This document shows, one piece after another, positions 50,216 through 60,133 of a DNA stretch of 64,000 nt. Within the stretch, counting starts at the first letter, position 1; each line of letters starts with the position of its first letter. Both the position numbers and the translations under genes were made by a program. This DNA comes from Candidatus Poribacteria bacterium. Its GTDB lineage: Bacteria > Poribacteria > WGA-4E > WGA-3G. The stretch spans positions 2,666,001 through 2,730,000 of the forward strand of contig OY282386.1 in assembly GCA_958295945.1 (NCBI GenBank). The letters are read 5' to 3'. The notes under the pieces were generated by a model that saw nothing but the letters and a program-made list of their open reading frames with translations, did not search any database and was not told the DNA's origin.

Positions 50216-51367
50216 CAAGAACATGTCTGTCATCAAATCTGTGATAAATGTGATATATTGTATCGGTTTTTCTAACCTTTATATCAAACTCACGCTATTG
50301 TAACTATTCATTCTTGTTGAGTGGTTTCCCAATCTCGACTATTACCGTATTGTTCAGGGGGTTTCTGACTCAATATTTTAACATTTTTAAAAATCACTAC
50401 TCCTTCAATACCTTCGCCATTTTTACGTGCTTCAATCGAATGAGAATATAGTGTTGCTCTATAATTGATCTGTGATATTGTGCGATAGCATGAATAAAAA
50501 TAACTTTAGGGTTTTCTTGAAGTGTTTTTAATTATCATAACCCAAGTTGCTACCTATCAGAATCTGGTCACCTTCGTTTTCTTTAAGTTATCCACTCTTC
50601 CGCTCCAGCGGAGCGGTATGTTTATAGCACGCACTTTGTTTCAGTCTTCCGCTCCAGCGGAGCGGTATGTGAAAGAACCCTGAACAGACCGGACGACTCG
50701 TTGGACCATTTCTAATAATAGATGCTTCCTTAACGTAGCATAAACTGTGAGTTTGTGCAGTATTCAAAAGGTTTTCATAACAACAAACCGCACAATCTGG
50801 CAGAATGTGCTACAATTGGCGAAGGTATTGCTCCTTAACAAATCATTAGTTTGTAGTCGCGCAATTCATCGCGCCTCTTACAACATCAGCGACGCTGCGT
50901 AATCCGTTGTAATCTGTAATACATCAACAAATACCATCCCAATCTTATTATAAATCCATTGTCCTCAATCACAGAAATTCTATTATTTCAAACCAATGTC
51001 AATTACAATAATACACAAAAATCACACAATAAACCACGATGAAGCGAGGAATAGAATATCACAAACTGTAAAATACAACAGAGAGACACTGCAAAACAGT
51101 ACCAAGAACTGTCCAAAAAATGAACAATTAATGAAAAAAAATACCCTATTTACTTGTTTTTTCAAAATTCAGTCAAGACAAAATACCGTCATAAACCCAC
51201 ATTATAACAATAACGAGAACACTATGCAGAAAAAACTAAAAAAACAAGTAAAAAATTATGTAGTTGGGTGGTTCTGAATCATTGCTCTAATTTCTGAGTT
51301 TGAATATCTTGGTATAAATCAAGACAAATTTGGTGTATAATAGTTGTAAATTAAAAGGATCATCGCT
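50216..51367. other. 1.15-kb gene-free region before the protease array
   Basis: No gene is supported. It holds a solo MITE end near 50280 (ATATCAAACTCACGC), two palindromes CCGCTCCAGCGGAGCGG (50599-50617 and 50648-50668), the shared CGCGCAATTCATCGCGCC segment (50852-50882) and then about 450 very AT-rich bases (50900-51360). A 93-codon frame at 50996-51277 has low-complexity Lys/Asn composition and is probably not a gene. TATAATAG at 51338 could be the -10 box for the first protease gene. Confidence 0.65.
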
Positions 51368-52849
51368 ATGCAACAAAATAAAGACATCGCTTTACGACAG
51401 ATCGGTGAAAATGCCCTAAAGAATTCCGTTGTCCACTTGAAAGTGGAAAGAGAAATCCCACTTCTTTCATTACGACCTCAATATATCTTATCTAAAACTA
51501 TTTCATGTAGCGGAAGTGGCTTTTTTATAGATAAGAACGTGATTGTAACGAACTGCCATGTCATATTAAGGGCTACATCTGTGTCAGGCTATCTCTCAAA
51601 GGTGGAAAACACATTCCAGATTGAAAGCGTTAAGGCTTATGACTATGATAATGACTTAATCATTCTAAAAGTGACAAGTACAGGCACACCACTCAAACTT
51701 GGTGATAGCAGCAGAATTAAAAACAAGGAATCTGTTTGTGCTCCGAGTTATGCTAAAGGTGTTGAGGATATTGCACACGGTACCATCAATGGCATAGGAA
51801 GAAATGATAATCGGATTCAAATGAAAATAGGCACAGCCGGTGGTAGTAGTGGATGTCCATTTCTTAACAGAAAGGGTGAGGTCGTTGGAATTGATGCATC
51901 AGGAAATGAGAAATATTCTTATGCAATTCCTTCAAATTTCTTAAAGTCACTCATGGAAGAAACTGGTGCAGAAATGCCTTTCAAAGTGTGGCAAGAACTT
52001 CCACTCATACGTGCCTTAACTACTGCTGAGATAGGTGATGATATGCTGGAAAAGGATGAATATAAAGAAGCAATTGCATATTTTGATACTGCAATTGAAC
52101 TCAAACCTGATATTGCTGAAGCATATAAAGGTCGGGCATGCGCAAGATTTGGACTTAGTAACTTTGGCAGGGCAATTGAAGATTATCTCATCTACCGTAA
52201 ACTCAACCCTAAGTCAATCCGTAGGACGGGTCTTTGGTCATATTTTTCTTGGAAGTGGATAGGTATTTGGATTGTAGTTGGACATCTCTTCATTAAGTTA
52301 TTAAGAGCACTGTTGAGTGAAAGTAATTGGTTCAATTTGCGAGGGATATGGAAATCTGTTTTTGGGAAATCCGAAGCGAAAGATGGAAATCATCAGAAAG
52401 CAAAATTACTATTACATGAATCAATTAGTGACTTTACAGAGGCAATATCTCTAAATTCGGATGAGGCGCAAATATATAATAGCCGAGGGTGGGCAAAGTA
52501 TTTACTTGGACAAGTTGAAACCAAACAAGATAATGTTGCAGAATCAAAAAGGCTTCTTCATGAAGCAATATCGGATAGTGGGACTGCACTGCAGTTAGAC
52601 TTGAAGAATCCAAAATATCGGTCTGCATACTATCATACACGTGCTGTTGCAAAGGCGGAGTTAGGTGAACATAACGATGCCATCAAAGACTTAGATATAT
52701 CTATTAAGCTAAATTCCGAGAAAGCCCGTTACTTTTTTGATCGTGGACTTTCAAAAGCATCACTTGAACAGCACAAGGACGCAGAAATAGATTTTACGAA
52801 AGCAAGACAATTGCAGCCGGATATTGAGAAAAAGTATAAAGACGAATAA
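51368..52849 (+). CDS. Trypsin-like protease-TPR protein, array member 1
   Basis: A 493-residue protein without signal peptide. N-terminal trypsin-like (S1/HtrA-type) domain, about residues 15-200: triad His64 (VTNCHV), Asp96 (YDNDLIIL) and Ser161 (GGSSGCP). A Trp-rich linker (VWQELPLIRAL) leads to TPR-like helices (about 215-270), then a hydrophobic, membrane-prone helix (WIGIWIVVGHLFIKLLRALL, about 288-308), then a second set of extended TPRs (about 340-490). The Cys after the Ser-Gly is unusual in place of Gly or Ser. The ATG follows AAAAGGATCATCGCT. First of four paralogues; the next starts 23 bases downstream. Confidence 0.87.
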   Translation: MQQNKDIALRQIGENALKNSVVHLKVEREIPLLSLRPQYILSKTISCSGSGFFIDKNVIVTNCHVILRATSVSGYLSKVENTFQIESVKAYDYDNDLIILKVTSTGTPLKLGDSSRIKNKESVCAPSYAKGVEDIAHGTINGIGRNDNRIQMKIGTAGGSSGCPFLNRKGEVVGIDASGNEKYSYAIPSNFLKSLMEETGAEMPFKVWQELPLIRALTTAEIGDDMLEKDEYKEAIAYFDTAIELKPDIAEAYKGRACARFGLSNFGRAIEDYLIYRKLNPKSIRRTGLWSYFSWKWIGIWIVVGHLFIKLLRALLSESNWFNLRGIWKSVFGKSEAKDGNHQKAKLLLHESISDFTEAISLNSDEAQIYNSRGWAKYLLGQVETKQDNVAESKRLLHEAISDSGTALQLDLKNPKYRSAYYHTRAVAKAELGEHNDAIKDLDISIKLNSEKARYFFDRGLSKASLEQHKDAEIDFTKARQLQPDIEKKYKDE

Positions 52850-52872
52850 AGTCTAAAGTGAGAAAAACACCT

Positions 52873-54555
52873 ATGGAACATCAAAAAGAAATTCTATCCC
52901 AGCAAAACGTTGAAGATATCGTAGGCACAGTCGTCTACTTGGAGAAAGTGTATGAAGATAAAACAACTGGTGGAGGGAGCGGATTCTTTATTGAACCTGA
53001 CAAAATTGTTACCAATATTCATGTTATCTCTGATGGTGCAATTGACAGTGTGAAATGTCAAAAAACAGGAACAACATACACCGTTGAAGGGGGCATCGGC
53101 TTTGACGATAGAAACGACCTTGCTGTCCTTAAGATCACTGAAACAGCAACTCCATTTCCACTTGGTGACAGTCGTAAAGTTCGCAAGGGGCACATAGTCT
53201 CTCTTGTATCTTATCGGGAGGAAGATGCAAATCAAGTAGATGGCACTGTGAATATCATCCGAAATAGCGGCAAACATCACCGAATAGAATTCAATATCCC
53301 GACTAAAAAAGGATATAGTGGAAGTCCTGTAGTGAATGCTAAAGGAGAGGTCGTATCCGTTCTCTATGCTGTAGAAGAACAATCTAATGAAGAAACACTC
53401 ACTAATTACAGAGCTATTTCCTCAAATCTTCTCATTCCTCTGTTGGAAAATGCTATTGAAGTGGAACCGCTTGATGTCTGGCAAAAGCGGGATCGGATAC
53501 GCGCCTATGAAGTATCATATCAGGGACAACTCAGCCATCAGCACAAGGATATTAAAGAAGCAATTGCATATTATGATGATGCTATTAAACGCAATCCTGA
53601 ATTGGCAGACACCTATCATAGAAGAGCAGCAGCGATGAAGGGTTTAGCAAGATCTGATGAAATGGTCAGTGATAGCCTCATAGCAATGAGACTTAATAGA
53701 GAACAATTTAATATTTCACGTATTGGTGTATTCCTTTCATGGCAGTGGTATGTTAGCAAACTTGCTTTCAGAAATCTTCTCTTCAGGTGTGGAAAGAAAA
53801 TGTTAGATGATGATGGTTGGGCAGAAATCCAAGTTAAAGGAATATTCCATAGTGCCAATATTTGGATTTCAAAGGGATATACATCTAATGCTTTGCAATT
53901 ATACCAATTTACTGTTGCTGATTTTTCAGAGGTCCTCAATCACAAATCAAGTAAATCAAAACAGGAAATTTTGAATTCTGTTCGCAGATTATATCAAAAG
54001 GGAATGAACAATCTGACTGAAATCATTAACAGAAATCCAGATAACGCAGAATCCTATTATTACAAGGGAATAGCAGGAAATATCTTCGGTGAATTAGAAG
54101 ATCAGCAACGAAGTCCAGATACAGCACAAAGACTATATCACGGAGCAATACATGACTTTACGCAAGCAATCGATTTTAAATTGCCAGGATTGCGCGTGCA
54201 TAATCTCCGTGGACAGACAAAGAATCTATTAGCAAAACTTGAAACAAAACATGGCAGTACCGAAACAGCACAGATACTATATCAAGAGATAGTATCTGAT
54301 AGTGGCAACGCACTCGGGTTAAAGGAGAAATGTGTTCCTTGTCGGTTGGCTATCCATTTTACACGCGGTGATGCAGAAGCTGCCCTTGAAAACTATGACG
54401 CATCTATTGAAGATTACAACAATGCTTTAGAACTGAACCCAAAATATATCCAAGCATACATCAATCGCGGTAAAGCAAAACAAGCACTCGGACAGCACGA
54501 AGCGGCAGAAGCAGATTTTGCGAAAGCAAAGGAATTAGACCCGGATATTATATAA
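52873..54555 (+). CDS. Trypsin-like protease-TPR protein, array member 2
   Basis: A 560-residue paralogue. Triad His50 (VTNIHV), Asp82 (RNDLAVL) and Ser149 (GYSGSP) is complete. TPR helices occupy about 205-260, a Trp-containing hydrophobic helix LSWQWYVSKLAFRNLLFRCG follows (about 275-300), then more TPRs to the end, closing with YIQAYINRGKAKQALGQHEAAEADFAKAKEL. ATG 52873 is preferred to a GTG 5 codons upstream. It contains the family's inserted motif (GSTETAQILYQEIVSDSGNAL). Probably translated from the same mRNA as member 1. Confidence 0.86.
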   Translation: MEHQKEILSQQNVEDIVGTVVYLEKVYEDKTTGGGSGFFIEPDKIVTNIHVISDGAIDSVKCQKTGTTYTVEGGIGFDDRNDLAVLKITETATPFPLGDSRKVRKGHIVSLVSYREEDANQVDGTVNIIRNSGKHHRIEFNIPTKKGYSGSPVVNAKGEVVSVLYAVEEQSNEETLTNYRAISSNLLIPLLENAIEVEPLDVWQKRDRIRAYEVSYQGQLSHQHKDIKEAIAYYDDAIKRNPELADTYHRRAAAMKGLARSDEMVSDSLIAMRLNREQFNISRIGVFLSWQWYVSKLAFRNLLFRCGKKMLDDDGWAEIQVKGIFHSANIWISKGYTSNALQLYQFTVADFSEVLNHKSSKSKQEILNSVRRLYQKGMNNLTEIINRNPDNAESYYYKGIAGNIFGELEDQQRSPDTAQRLYHGAIHDFTQAIDFKLPGLRVHNLRGQTKNLLAKLETKHGSTETAQILYQEIVSDSGNALGLKEKCVPCRLAIHFTRGDAEAALENYDASIEDYNNALELNPKYIQAYINRGKAKQALGQHEAAEADFAKAKELDPDII

Positions 54556-54592
54556 TAAAGTGAATTAGAAATATAAGTTGACACTATCATTC

Positions 54593-54627
54593 CACGGTAG
54601 GCGAGGTTTCCTAACCTCGCCGATGCA
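54593..54627. repeat. Short palindrome between array members 2 and 3
   Basis: GGCGAGGTT and AACCTCGCC, separated by 4 bases, form a 9-bp hairpin in the 137-base gap. A related GGGCGAGGTTTCCTCGCCC lies at 20107. No T-run follows, so it is a dispersed palindrome that may also act as a weak transcription barrier. Confidence 0.6.
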
Positions 54628-54692
54628 GAGTGTTCAAGTCCTTTCAAAATCTACTATAATATACTTGGTCAGACGATTAAAGGAATACCTTA

Positions 54693-56231
54693 ATGGCACA
54701 AGATAAAGACGATACATCTTCGCAAATTGATGAACTTAACAGAAACGCTTTGGTCTATATTGAAGCAATTCCCAATACTATATTGCTACTCCCTTGGCAT
54801 ATAAAGAAGTTTTTTATAAGAAGCAAAAGTGTTACAAACACAAGCATGCATAATGTCATTTCGCGCATGCATAAGGATGCGGACGAAGATGCACAGAAAT
54901 TTGGTGTCGCAGGGACTGGTTTCTTTGTTGCTCCAGACTTGTTGGTGACTAATATTCATGTTGTCGCAAATGCCAAAACGATTGCCGCAAAGCATCTGAC
55001 ATTAAAAAAAACACCGGTATACCATCCAGACTTTAAGGATATCCCTTATGCATACAAAAGGGAAATTAGCAAGGATCCCGTCTTATATTCTATCAATGGT
55101 GTTGCTGCGTTTGATGCACAGAATGACTTGGTTGTGCTAAAAGTTAACGAGAAGTGTGATACCCATCTCCCTCTTAGCAGTAGTGAAAATGTCAATGAAG
55201 GAGACAATGCGTTTACCCTTACTTATGCAAATGCTGAGTACAAATGCCTTAATGGCACTATATCTGGTAGGAACAAAAGGAAATGGTTTGAGATTATTAC
55301 GGTTTATTCGCCAGGAAATAGTGGGAGTCCCGTGCTAAACAAAGATAGTGAAGTCATCGGCATTGCATGTTTGAGGGCTCATACACAGCATGAGAGTGCC
55401 CTTAATCCTCTTATGTTGGGAAATGCTATTCCATCTGATTATCTTGAAAATCTCCTTGAAGAAACAGGAGATGTAGAGTCGTTTTTCACTTGGCAAAAAC
55501 GTCCAACAATCCGTGCGTATGCTTTATTGAGTCAAGCTCAGAGGAAGCAGGCACAAGGCAAATACAGATCCGTAATTGCTAAATACAACCGAATACTCAA
55601 ACTCAACCCACATATTCTGATAGCTTACACCAACCGAGGTGCTGCAAAATCCGCTCTTGGCAACTACATCAAAGCAATTGAAGATTACGATGATGCTATT
55701 CAACGCTATCCTGATTATTCGACTGCATACTACAATCGTGGGAGAGCAAAGGGGTTACTTGGTGAGAAATCTGCTAAGCAAGGAAAACTTGTAGAAGCCC
55801 GACAATACTATCATAATGCAATTGATGACTACTCAGAAGTAATTAAGCAAGAGCAAAAACTCAGTCTAGCTTACAATAATCGTGGATGGACATTGTATCT
55901 TCTTGGACAAGTTGAAACAAAAGATGGAAAACAGACAGAAGCGCAAAGGTTATATCAAGAAGGAATATCCGATGCTGATGAGGCATTAAGGTTGCAACCT
56001 GAGGGAGACTTACATCGTTCATCCTTCTATCACACCCGCGGTGCTGCAAAAGCTGCCCTCGGCAATCACAACGAAGCGATTGAAGACTTTGATGAATCCA
56101 TTAACCTAAATCCCGATAAAGCACTGTTCTACTATGATAGAGGATTATCAAGACAAACTATCGGAAAGACCCAAGAAGCAGATGCCGACTTTACTAAAGC
56201 AAAACAATTAGATCCGAAGATTGGAAAATAA
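54693..56231 (+). CDS. Trypsin-like protease-TPR protein, array member 3
   Basis: A 512-residue paralogue. The protease domain is shifted by a longer N-terminus (about residues 1-65 with an amphipathic LLLPWHIKKFFIRS helix). Triad His89 (VTNIHV), Asp145 (QNDLVVL) and Ser210 (PGNSGSP) is complete. An insertion of about 25 residues (TPVYHPDFKDIPYAYKREI) separates His and Asp. TPRs cover about 260-510. Unlike members 1, 2 and 4, it lacks the Trp-rich hydrophobic helix between TPR blocks. It has a 137-base gap before it and may have its own promoter. Confidence 0.87.
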   Translation: MAQDKDDTSSQIDELNRNALVYIEAIPNTILLLPWHIKKFFIRSKSVTNTSMHNVISRMHKDADEDAQKFGVAGTGFFVAPDLLVTNIHVVANAKTIAAKHLTLKKTPVYHPDFKDIPYAYKREISKDPVLYSINGVAAFDAQNDLVVLKVNEKCDTHLPLSSSENVNEGDNAFTLTYANAEYKCLNGTISGRNKRKWFEIITVYSPGNSGSPVLNKDSEVIGIACLRAHTQHESALNPLMLGNAIPSDYLENLLEETGDVESFFTWQKRPTIRAYALLSQAQRKQAQGKYRSVIAKYNRILKLNPHILIAYTNRGAAKSALGNYIKAIEDYDDAIQRYPDYSTAYYNRGRAKGLLGEKSAKQGKLVEARQYYHNAIDDYSEVIKQEQKLSLAYNNRGWTLYLLGQVETKDGKQTEAQRLYQEGISDADEALRLQPEGDLHRSSFYHTRGAAKAALGNHNEAIEDFDESINLNPDKALFYYDRGLSRQTIGKTQEADADFTKAKQLDPKIGK

Positions 56232-56254
56232 TATTACTTATATGAGAACTTAAA

Positions 56255-57790
56255 ATGGAACAACAAAAAGATACAACATTACAACACATTGCTGAAAAAG
56301 CCCTATCTGAATCAGTCGTCCGATTGGAACTATGGTCCCCCGCTTCATATCATGAATATGTAATTGCTTTTGATGTGGATAATCCTACACAATATGATAA
56401 TGTTGAATTAGTTGACCAACCATCCAACAAAAGAAAAACTATAATTCAAGAACTTATGAGTCATGCAAGCGGTTTTTTCGTTGATAAGAACACTATTGTG
56501 ACCAATCTTCATGTTGTACAAGGAGCATCCTCCATCACAGCAGAACTTGTAGACAAGCAAGAAAGGTTTGAGATAGATAATGTAGAAACTTTTGACATTG
56601 AAAATGACCTCATTCTCCTAAGAGTCAATGGTGAAGGTGAACCACTAACTATCGGTAATAGTACAGAAATTATGAGTGAAGACGTTATTTGTGTTGCAGG
56701 TTATCCCAACGGAAATGCAGAAATCACACAAGGTGCAATTGATGGTATCAGTTCAAGTAATCAACGTATCCGTATGCGAATTAACACCACAGGTGGCAGC
56801 AGTGGGTCTCCTATTTTCAATAGTGATGGTGTCACTATAGGCATTGATGTGTCTGGTAATGAAGTTTATAGTTATGCTATTCCATCAAACATATTGACAG
56901 AATTGATCAACGTACAAAGAGAATCACTTTCATTAAAGGAGTGGCAGAAATTGCCCCATATACGCGCATTTGCAGAAAAGAAGGAAGGAGATAAATTACA
57001 GAAAGAAGGTGCCTACAAAAAGGCAATTGCACATTATAATACTGCAATTCAACTCAAACCGGATATGGTCAAAGCTTATGAAAAAAGATCAGATGCAAAG
57101 ATGGAACTTGGTGCATTCGGTGGAGCAATAGAAGATCTTCTCACTATAGCGCGTCTCCAGCCACCAGTTCATTTTCGTTTTTCAAAATTAACAAAATATG
57201 TTTCCTGGAAAGTTGACTGGGTTAAGATTATAGGAATACATCTATTCATCAAGTTGTTAGGATTCATCTTCGGTAATTGTGGTTGGTATAAATTTAAAGG
57301 AAATGTAAAAATTGGTAGGGCAAAATCTGAAGCGGAAAAAGGGGACAAATCAAAAGCAAAACTGCTATATCAAGAGGCACTCTATGACTTTGTTGTCCAT
57401 CTTAGTCTGAAGCCAAAGGTTGCTAGAAACTATAATAGTCGTGGATGGACAAAATACCTGATTGGGCAGCTTGAGACTGAAGAAAATAACGAAACTAAAG
57501 CACAGCAATTATATCAGGAAACAATTTCTGACGCAGACGTAGCACTTCAGTTGCACACAAAGAATTCAAAATATAAGGCTGCTTACTATCACACACGTGG
57601 TGCTGCGAAAGCAGGAATTGGTGATCATGATGGAGCGATCAAAGATTTTAATGAATGCATTCGTCTAAGATCGAAGAAGGCACTATACTATCACGACCGT
57701 GGATTGTCAAAGAAGGCACTCGAACGTCAAGAAGAAGCAGAATTTGACTTCTCCAAGGCAAAGGAATTAGATCAAAAGATTGAAAAATAG
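56255..57790 (+). CDS. Trypsin-like protease-TPR protein, array member 4
   Basis: A 511-residue paralogue, closest in layout to member 1: N-terminus MEQQKDTTLQHIAEKAL resembles MQQNKDIALRQIGENAL. Triad His86 (VTNLHV), Asp118 (ENDLILL) and Ser183 (GGSSGSP) is complete. TPR-like helices lie at about 225-275, then the hydrophobic helix WVKIIGIHLFIKLLGFIFG (about 305-325), then extended TPRs with AQQLYQETISDADVALQL. It starts 23 bases after member 3. Each member ends with the same TPR cap (DRGLSKKALERQEEAEFDFSKAKEL here). Confidence 0.87.
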   Translation: MEQQKDTTLQHIAEKALSESVVRLELWSPASYHEYVIAFDVDNPTQYDNVELVDQPSNKRKTIIQELMSHASGFFVDKNTIVTNLHVVQGASSITAELVDKQERFEIDNVETFDIENDLILLRVNGEGEPLTIGNSTEIMSEDVICVAGYPNGNAEITQGAIDGISSSNQRIRMRINTTGGSSGSPIFNSDGVTIGIDVSGNEVYSYAIPSNILTELINVQRESLSLKEWQKLPHIRAFAEKKEGDKLQKEGAYKKAIAHYNTAIQLKPDMVKAYEKRSDAKMELGAFGGAIEDLLTIARLQPPVHFRFSKLTKYVSWKVDWVKIIGIHLFIKLLGFIFGNCGWYKFKGNVKIGRAKSEAEKGDKSKAKLLYQEALYDFVVHLSLKPKVARNYNSRGWTKYLIGQLETEENNETKAQQLYQETISDADVALQLHTKNSKYKAAYYHTRGAAKAGIGDHDGAIKDFNECIRLRSKKALYYHDRGLSKKALERQEEAEFDFSKAKELDQKIEK

Positions 57791-57826
57791 ACATCCTAAA
57801 TTCTGATGTTCGTTTCCCCTGATATG

Positions 57827-60070
57827 TTAATACCGTTTCACCAATTCCAAACCCCAATAGCGCGGTTCATTCACATAACCCGTTAGATTATTAAAGTCAA
57901 TACCACCAGTTAAGGAAGTATCGTTGAGGATGTTACGCCCTATGAGTGCAAATTCTGTCTCAAAATTCGGTATCTTACAGGCAAAACGAATCCCGCCTTC
58001 CAAAAGCCAGTCATCGCTATATTCGACAGAGTCGTAGAGAAAGAAATGGACACGACTACGATATGCCCAATCCGTAGATGCGACGAGACGGACACCAGAA
58101 GGAAAATCTATAACATAACGTAAGTCTATGTCAGCAATCCAAGCGGGGGCTTGTGGTAAACTGTTACCATCAATATAATATGTGCCTTCAACAGGAGCGG
58201 GGGTATCCAACACTGTGCAAGGTGCACCACAACCATATACCACCAAATTCGGATCGTCAATCCGTGTGTAGTTGTAACTGAGTCCCGCTGATACCTCCAA
58301 CGTTTTGATAGGTGCAAATATCAGTTCTGCCTCAACACCACGACCAATTGTGCTATCAGCATTTACTAAACGATTGAAATTCGTCTCTCCACCCACAGCA
58401 GTCAGCTGCTGATCCTGCAACAAGTAGTTGAACGCGGCAATATTAAGATGCAATCGTTGATCTACCAATCGCATTTTCGTGCCGACTTCAAAGGAAAGAA
58501 TGGTCTCCGTGTCTGCTACCGTGACTTCATTACCAAACAACAAACGTCCCTGAATACTGGGTGCACGGAACCCTCGCGCACCACGCCAATATGTTTGTAC
58601 AGTCGGTGACACCTGATAGCGTAGACTGACATCGCCACTCCAGACAGTGTCTTGCAGATTTTTGTGGATAGGTCCGATCGGTTTTGCCCCGTTTTCTGCC
58701 TCTATAGCAGGAACTTGCTCTCGCCATGCAGTGTAATCCTTGACATCATCAGACAAACGCACACCGAGACCTAATTCCAGATCGTCGATTATTTCCAATG
58801 TCGTGGATGCATAAGCTGCCAATGCTGTAGCGGTCTGTTCCTGACGCACATATCCATCTTGAGTACCACCAGCCAAAGTATTGTAGTTGAAATCCTCCAT
58901 TTCCACAAACTCATGAAAATAATACAACCCGATCTGGTAGGCAAGTCGGTTTTCCTCCGCAGTCATCAAACGAACTTCTTGACTGAACTGATTCAGCAAA
59001 GGGATACCAGACGCTGTTTCGGAAGGAAAAGGAATCACACCAGGACCACTTGTTGGCAGGAATGCAGCACCGTAGCCGCCATCAATATCTCCATGGGAAA
59101 AGTTGGTGAGTCGTTCCAAACCTGTCAGCGAAACCAATTGGTGGTTTCCAATATCATAACTAACCTGAAAGGCTAATCCACCTGATAAGAGTTTTTGTTC
59201 ATTTTCACCATCCTGAGCGACGTTGTCACGTGCAAAATCTGAAACCAAGGCACCTTTCTCATGAGCAATTATATTCGCACGAAATAATCGGGAAGTACCG
59301 TCAAGATCACGTGCATGGAGTTTTAACCATGTTTCTAACTTCGGTATAGGAGTCCACAATAACTGCAGACGGGCAGCAATGTCAAAATGTCCACCTAAAG
59401 CATTATCATCACCCGTATGTGTATTGTCTATCCAATCGTCACGCCATAGACTTAGTATTGAAAGTCTTGTTGAAAGCACAGATGGAATAATCGGTTCGGA
59501 AATCGCACCTTCAAAATTTATGGTTCTGAACCTACCAATACTCAATTGACCATAATGCTCTCGTGTATCGGAAGGTCGAATAGATTCAAATTTTACTGCC
59601 CCAGCAGGTGTATTACGACCGAACAACGTACCTTGCGGTCCTCGTAACACTTCGATTCGTTCCAAATCAAAGGCGGGAAATCCTTTCAACATTGCATTTT
59701 CCAGCACGACACCATCGTATAGAACAGAAACCGGTTGAGATGCGTTGAGGTCAAAGTCTGTATTTCCAAGACCGCGGATATAAAAGCGAGGGAACACCCG
59801 ACCAAAAGATGATTCCATCTGTAGACTCGGTGTGCGATTTGACAGAAAACGTAAATCCATTCCTGATGACCTTAATACCTGCGATTTGCCACCGCGTATT
59901 GTCGAAACGGAGAGGGGTACTTCAAAAGACAACTGTTCACGTTTACGTGCAGTAACCACCACTTCTTCTAATGTATGTACCACTTCGGTATCCTCATCAG
60001 CAATTGATGGAATAGTTGTTGATAGTAAAACCACAAAAATCAATACAAATACCTTCTTACAAATGTCCAT
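57827..60070 (-). CDS. TonB-dependent outer-membrane receptor
   Basis: A 747-residue outer-membrane transporter. ATG 60070 is used: GGGGAGA precedes it and a signal peptide follows (MDICKKVFVLIFVVLLSTTIPSIA). A TonB-box-like LEEVVVTARKREQ lies near residue 35; the plug domain has IRGLGNTDFDLN and LERIEVLRGPQGTLFGRNTPAGAVKF; the beta-barrel ends in an aromatic residue (LELVKRY), the usual BAM recognition signal. The substrate (siderophore, vitamin or glycan) cannot be told. It is proof of a Gram-negative envelope. No TonB/ExbB/ExbD genes are nearby. Confidence 0.93.
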   Translation of the reverse strand: MDICKKVFVLIFVVLLSTTIPSIADEDTEVVHTLEEVVVTARKREQLSFEVPLSVSTIRGGKSQVLRSSGMDLRFLSNRTPSLQMESSFGRVFPRFYIRGLGNTDFDLNASQPVSVLYDGVVLENAMLKGFPAFDLERIEVLRGPQGTLFGRNTPAGAVKFESIRPSDTREHYGQLSIGRFRTINFEGAISEPIIPSVLSTRLSILSLWRDDWIDNTHTGDDNALGGHFDIAARLQLLWTPIPKLETWLKLHARDLDGTSRLFRANIIAHEKGALVSDFARDNVAQDGENEQKLLSGGLAFQVSYDIGNHQLVSLTGLERLTNFSHGDIDGGYGAAFLPTSGPGVIPFPSETASGIPLLNQFSQEVRLMTAEENRLAYQIGLYYFHEFVEMEDFNYNTLAGGTQDGYVRQEQTATALAAYASTTLEIIDDLELGLGVRLSDDVKDYTAWREQVPAIEAENGAKPIGPIHKNLQDTVWSGDVSLRYQVSPTVQTYWRGARGFRAPSIQGRLLFGNEVTVADTETILSFEVGTKMRLVDQRLHLNIAAFNYLLQDQQLTAVGGETNFNRLVNADSTIGRGVEAELIFAPIKTLEVSAGLSYNYTRIDDPNLVVYGCGAPCTVLDTPAPVEGTYYIDGNSLPQAPAWIADIDLRYVIDFPSGVRLVASTDWAYRSRVHFFLYDSVEYSDDWLLEGGIRFACKIPNFETEFALIGRNILNDTSLTGGIDFNNLTGYVNEPRYWGLELVKRY

Positions 60071-60133
60071 ATTCTCCCCTTTAAAATAATATGAAGTTTG
60101 GTGCAATTAGCGGTATGTTCTTATGTTAATGTA

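Noticed and set aside
50996-51277. 93-codon frame on the plus strand
   Set aside because: Very AT-rich, Lys/Asn-biased composition, no ribosome site and no recognisable domain.
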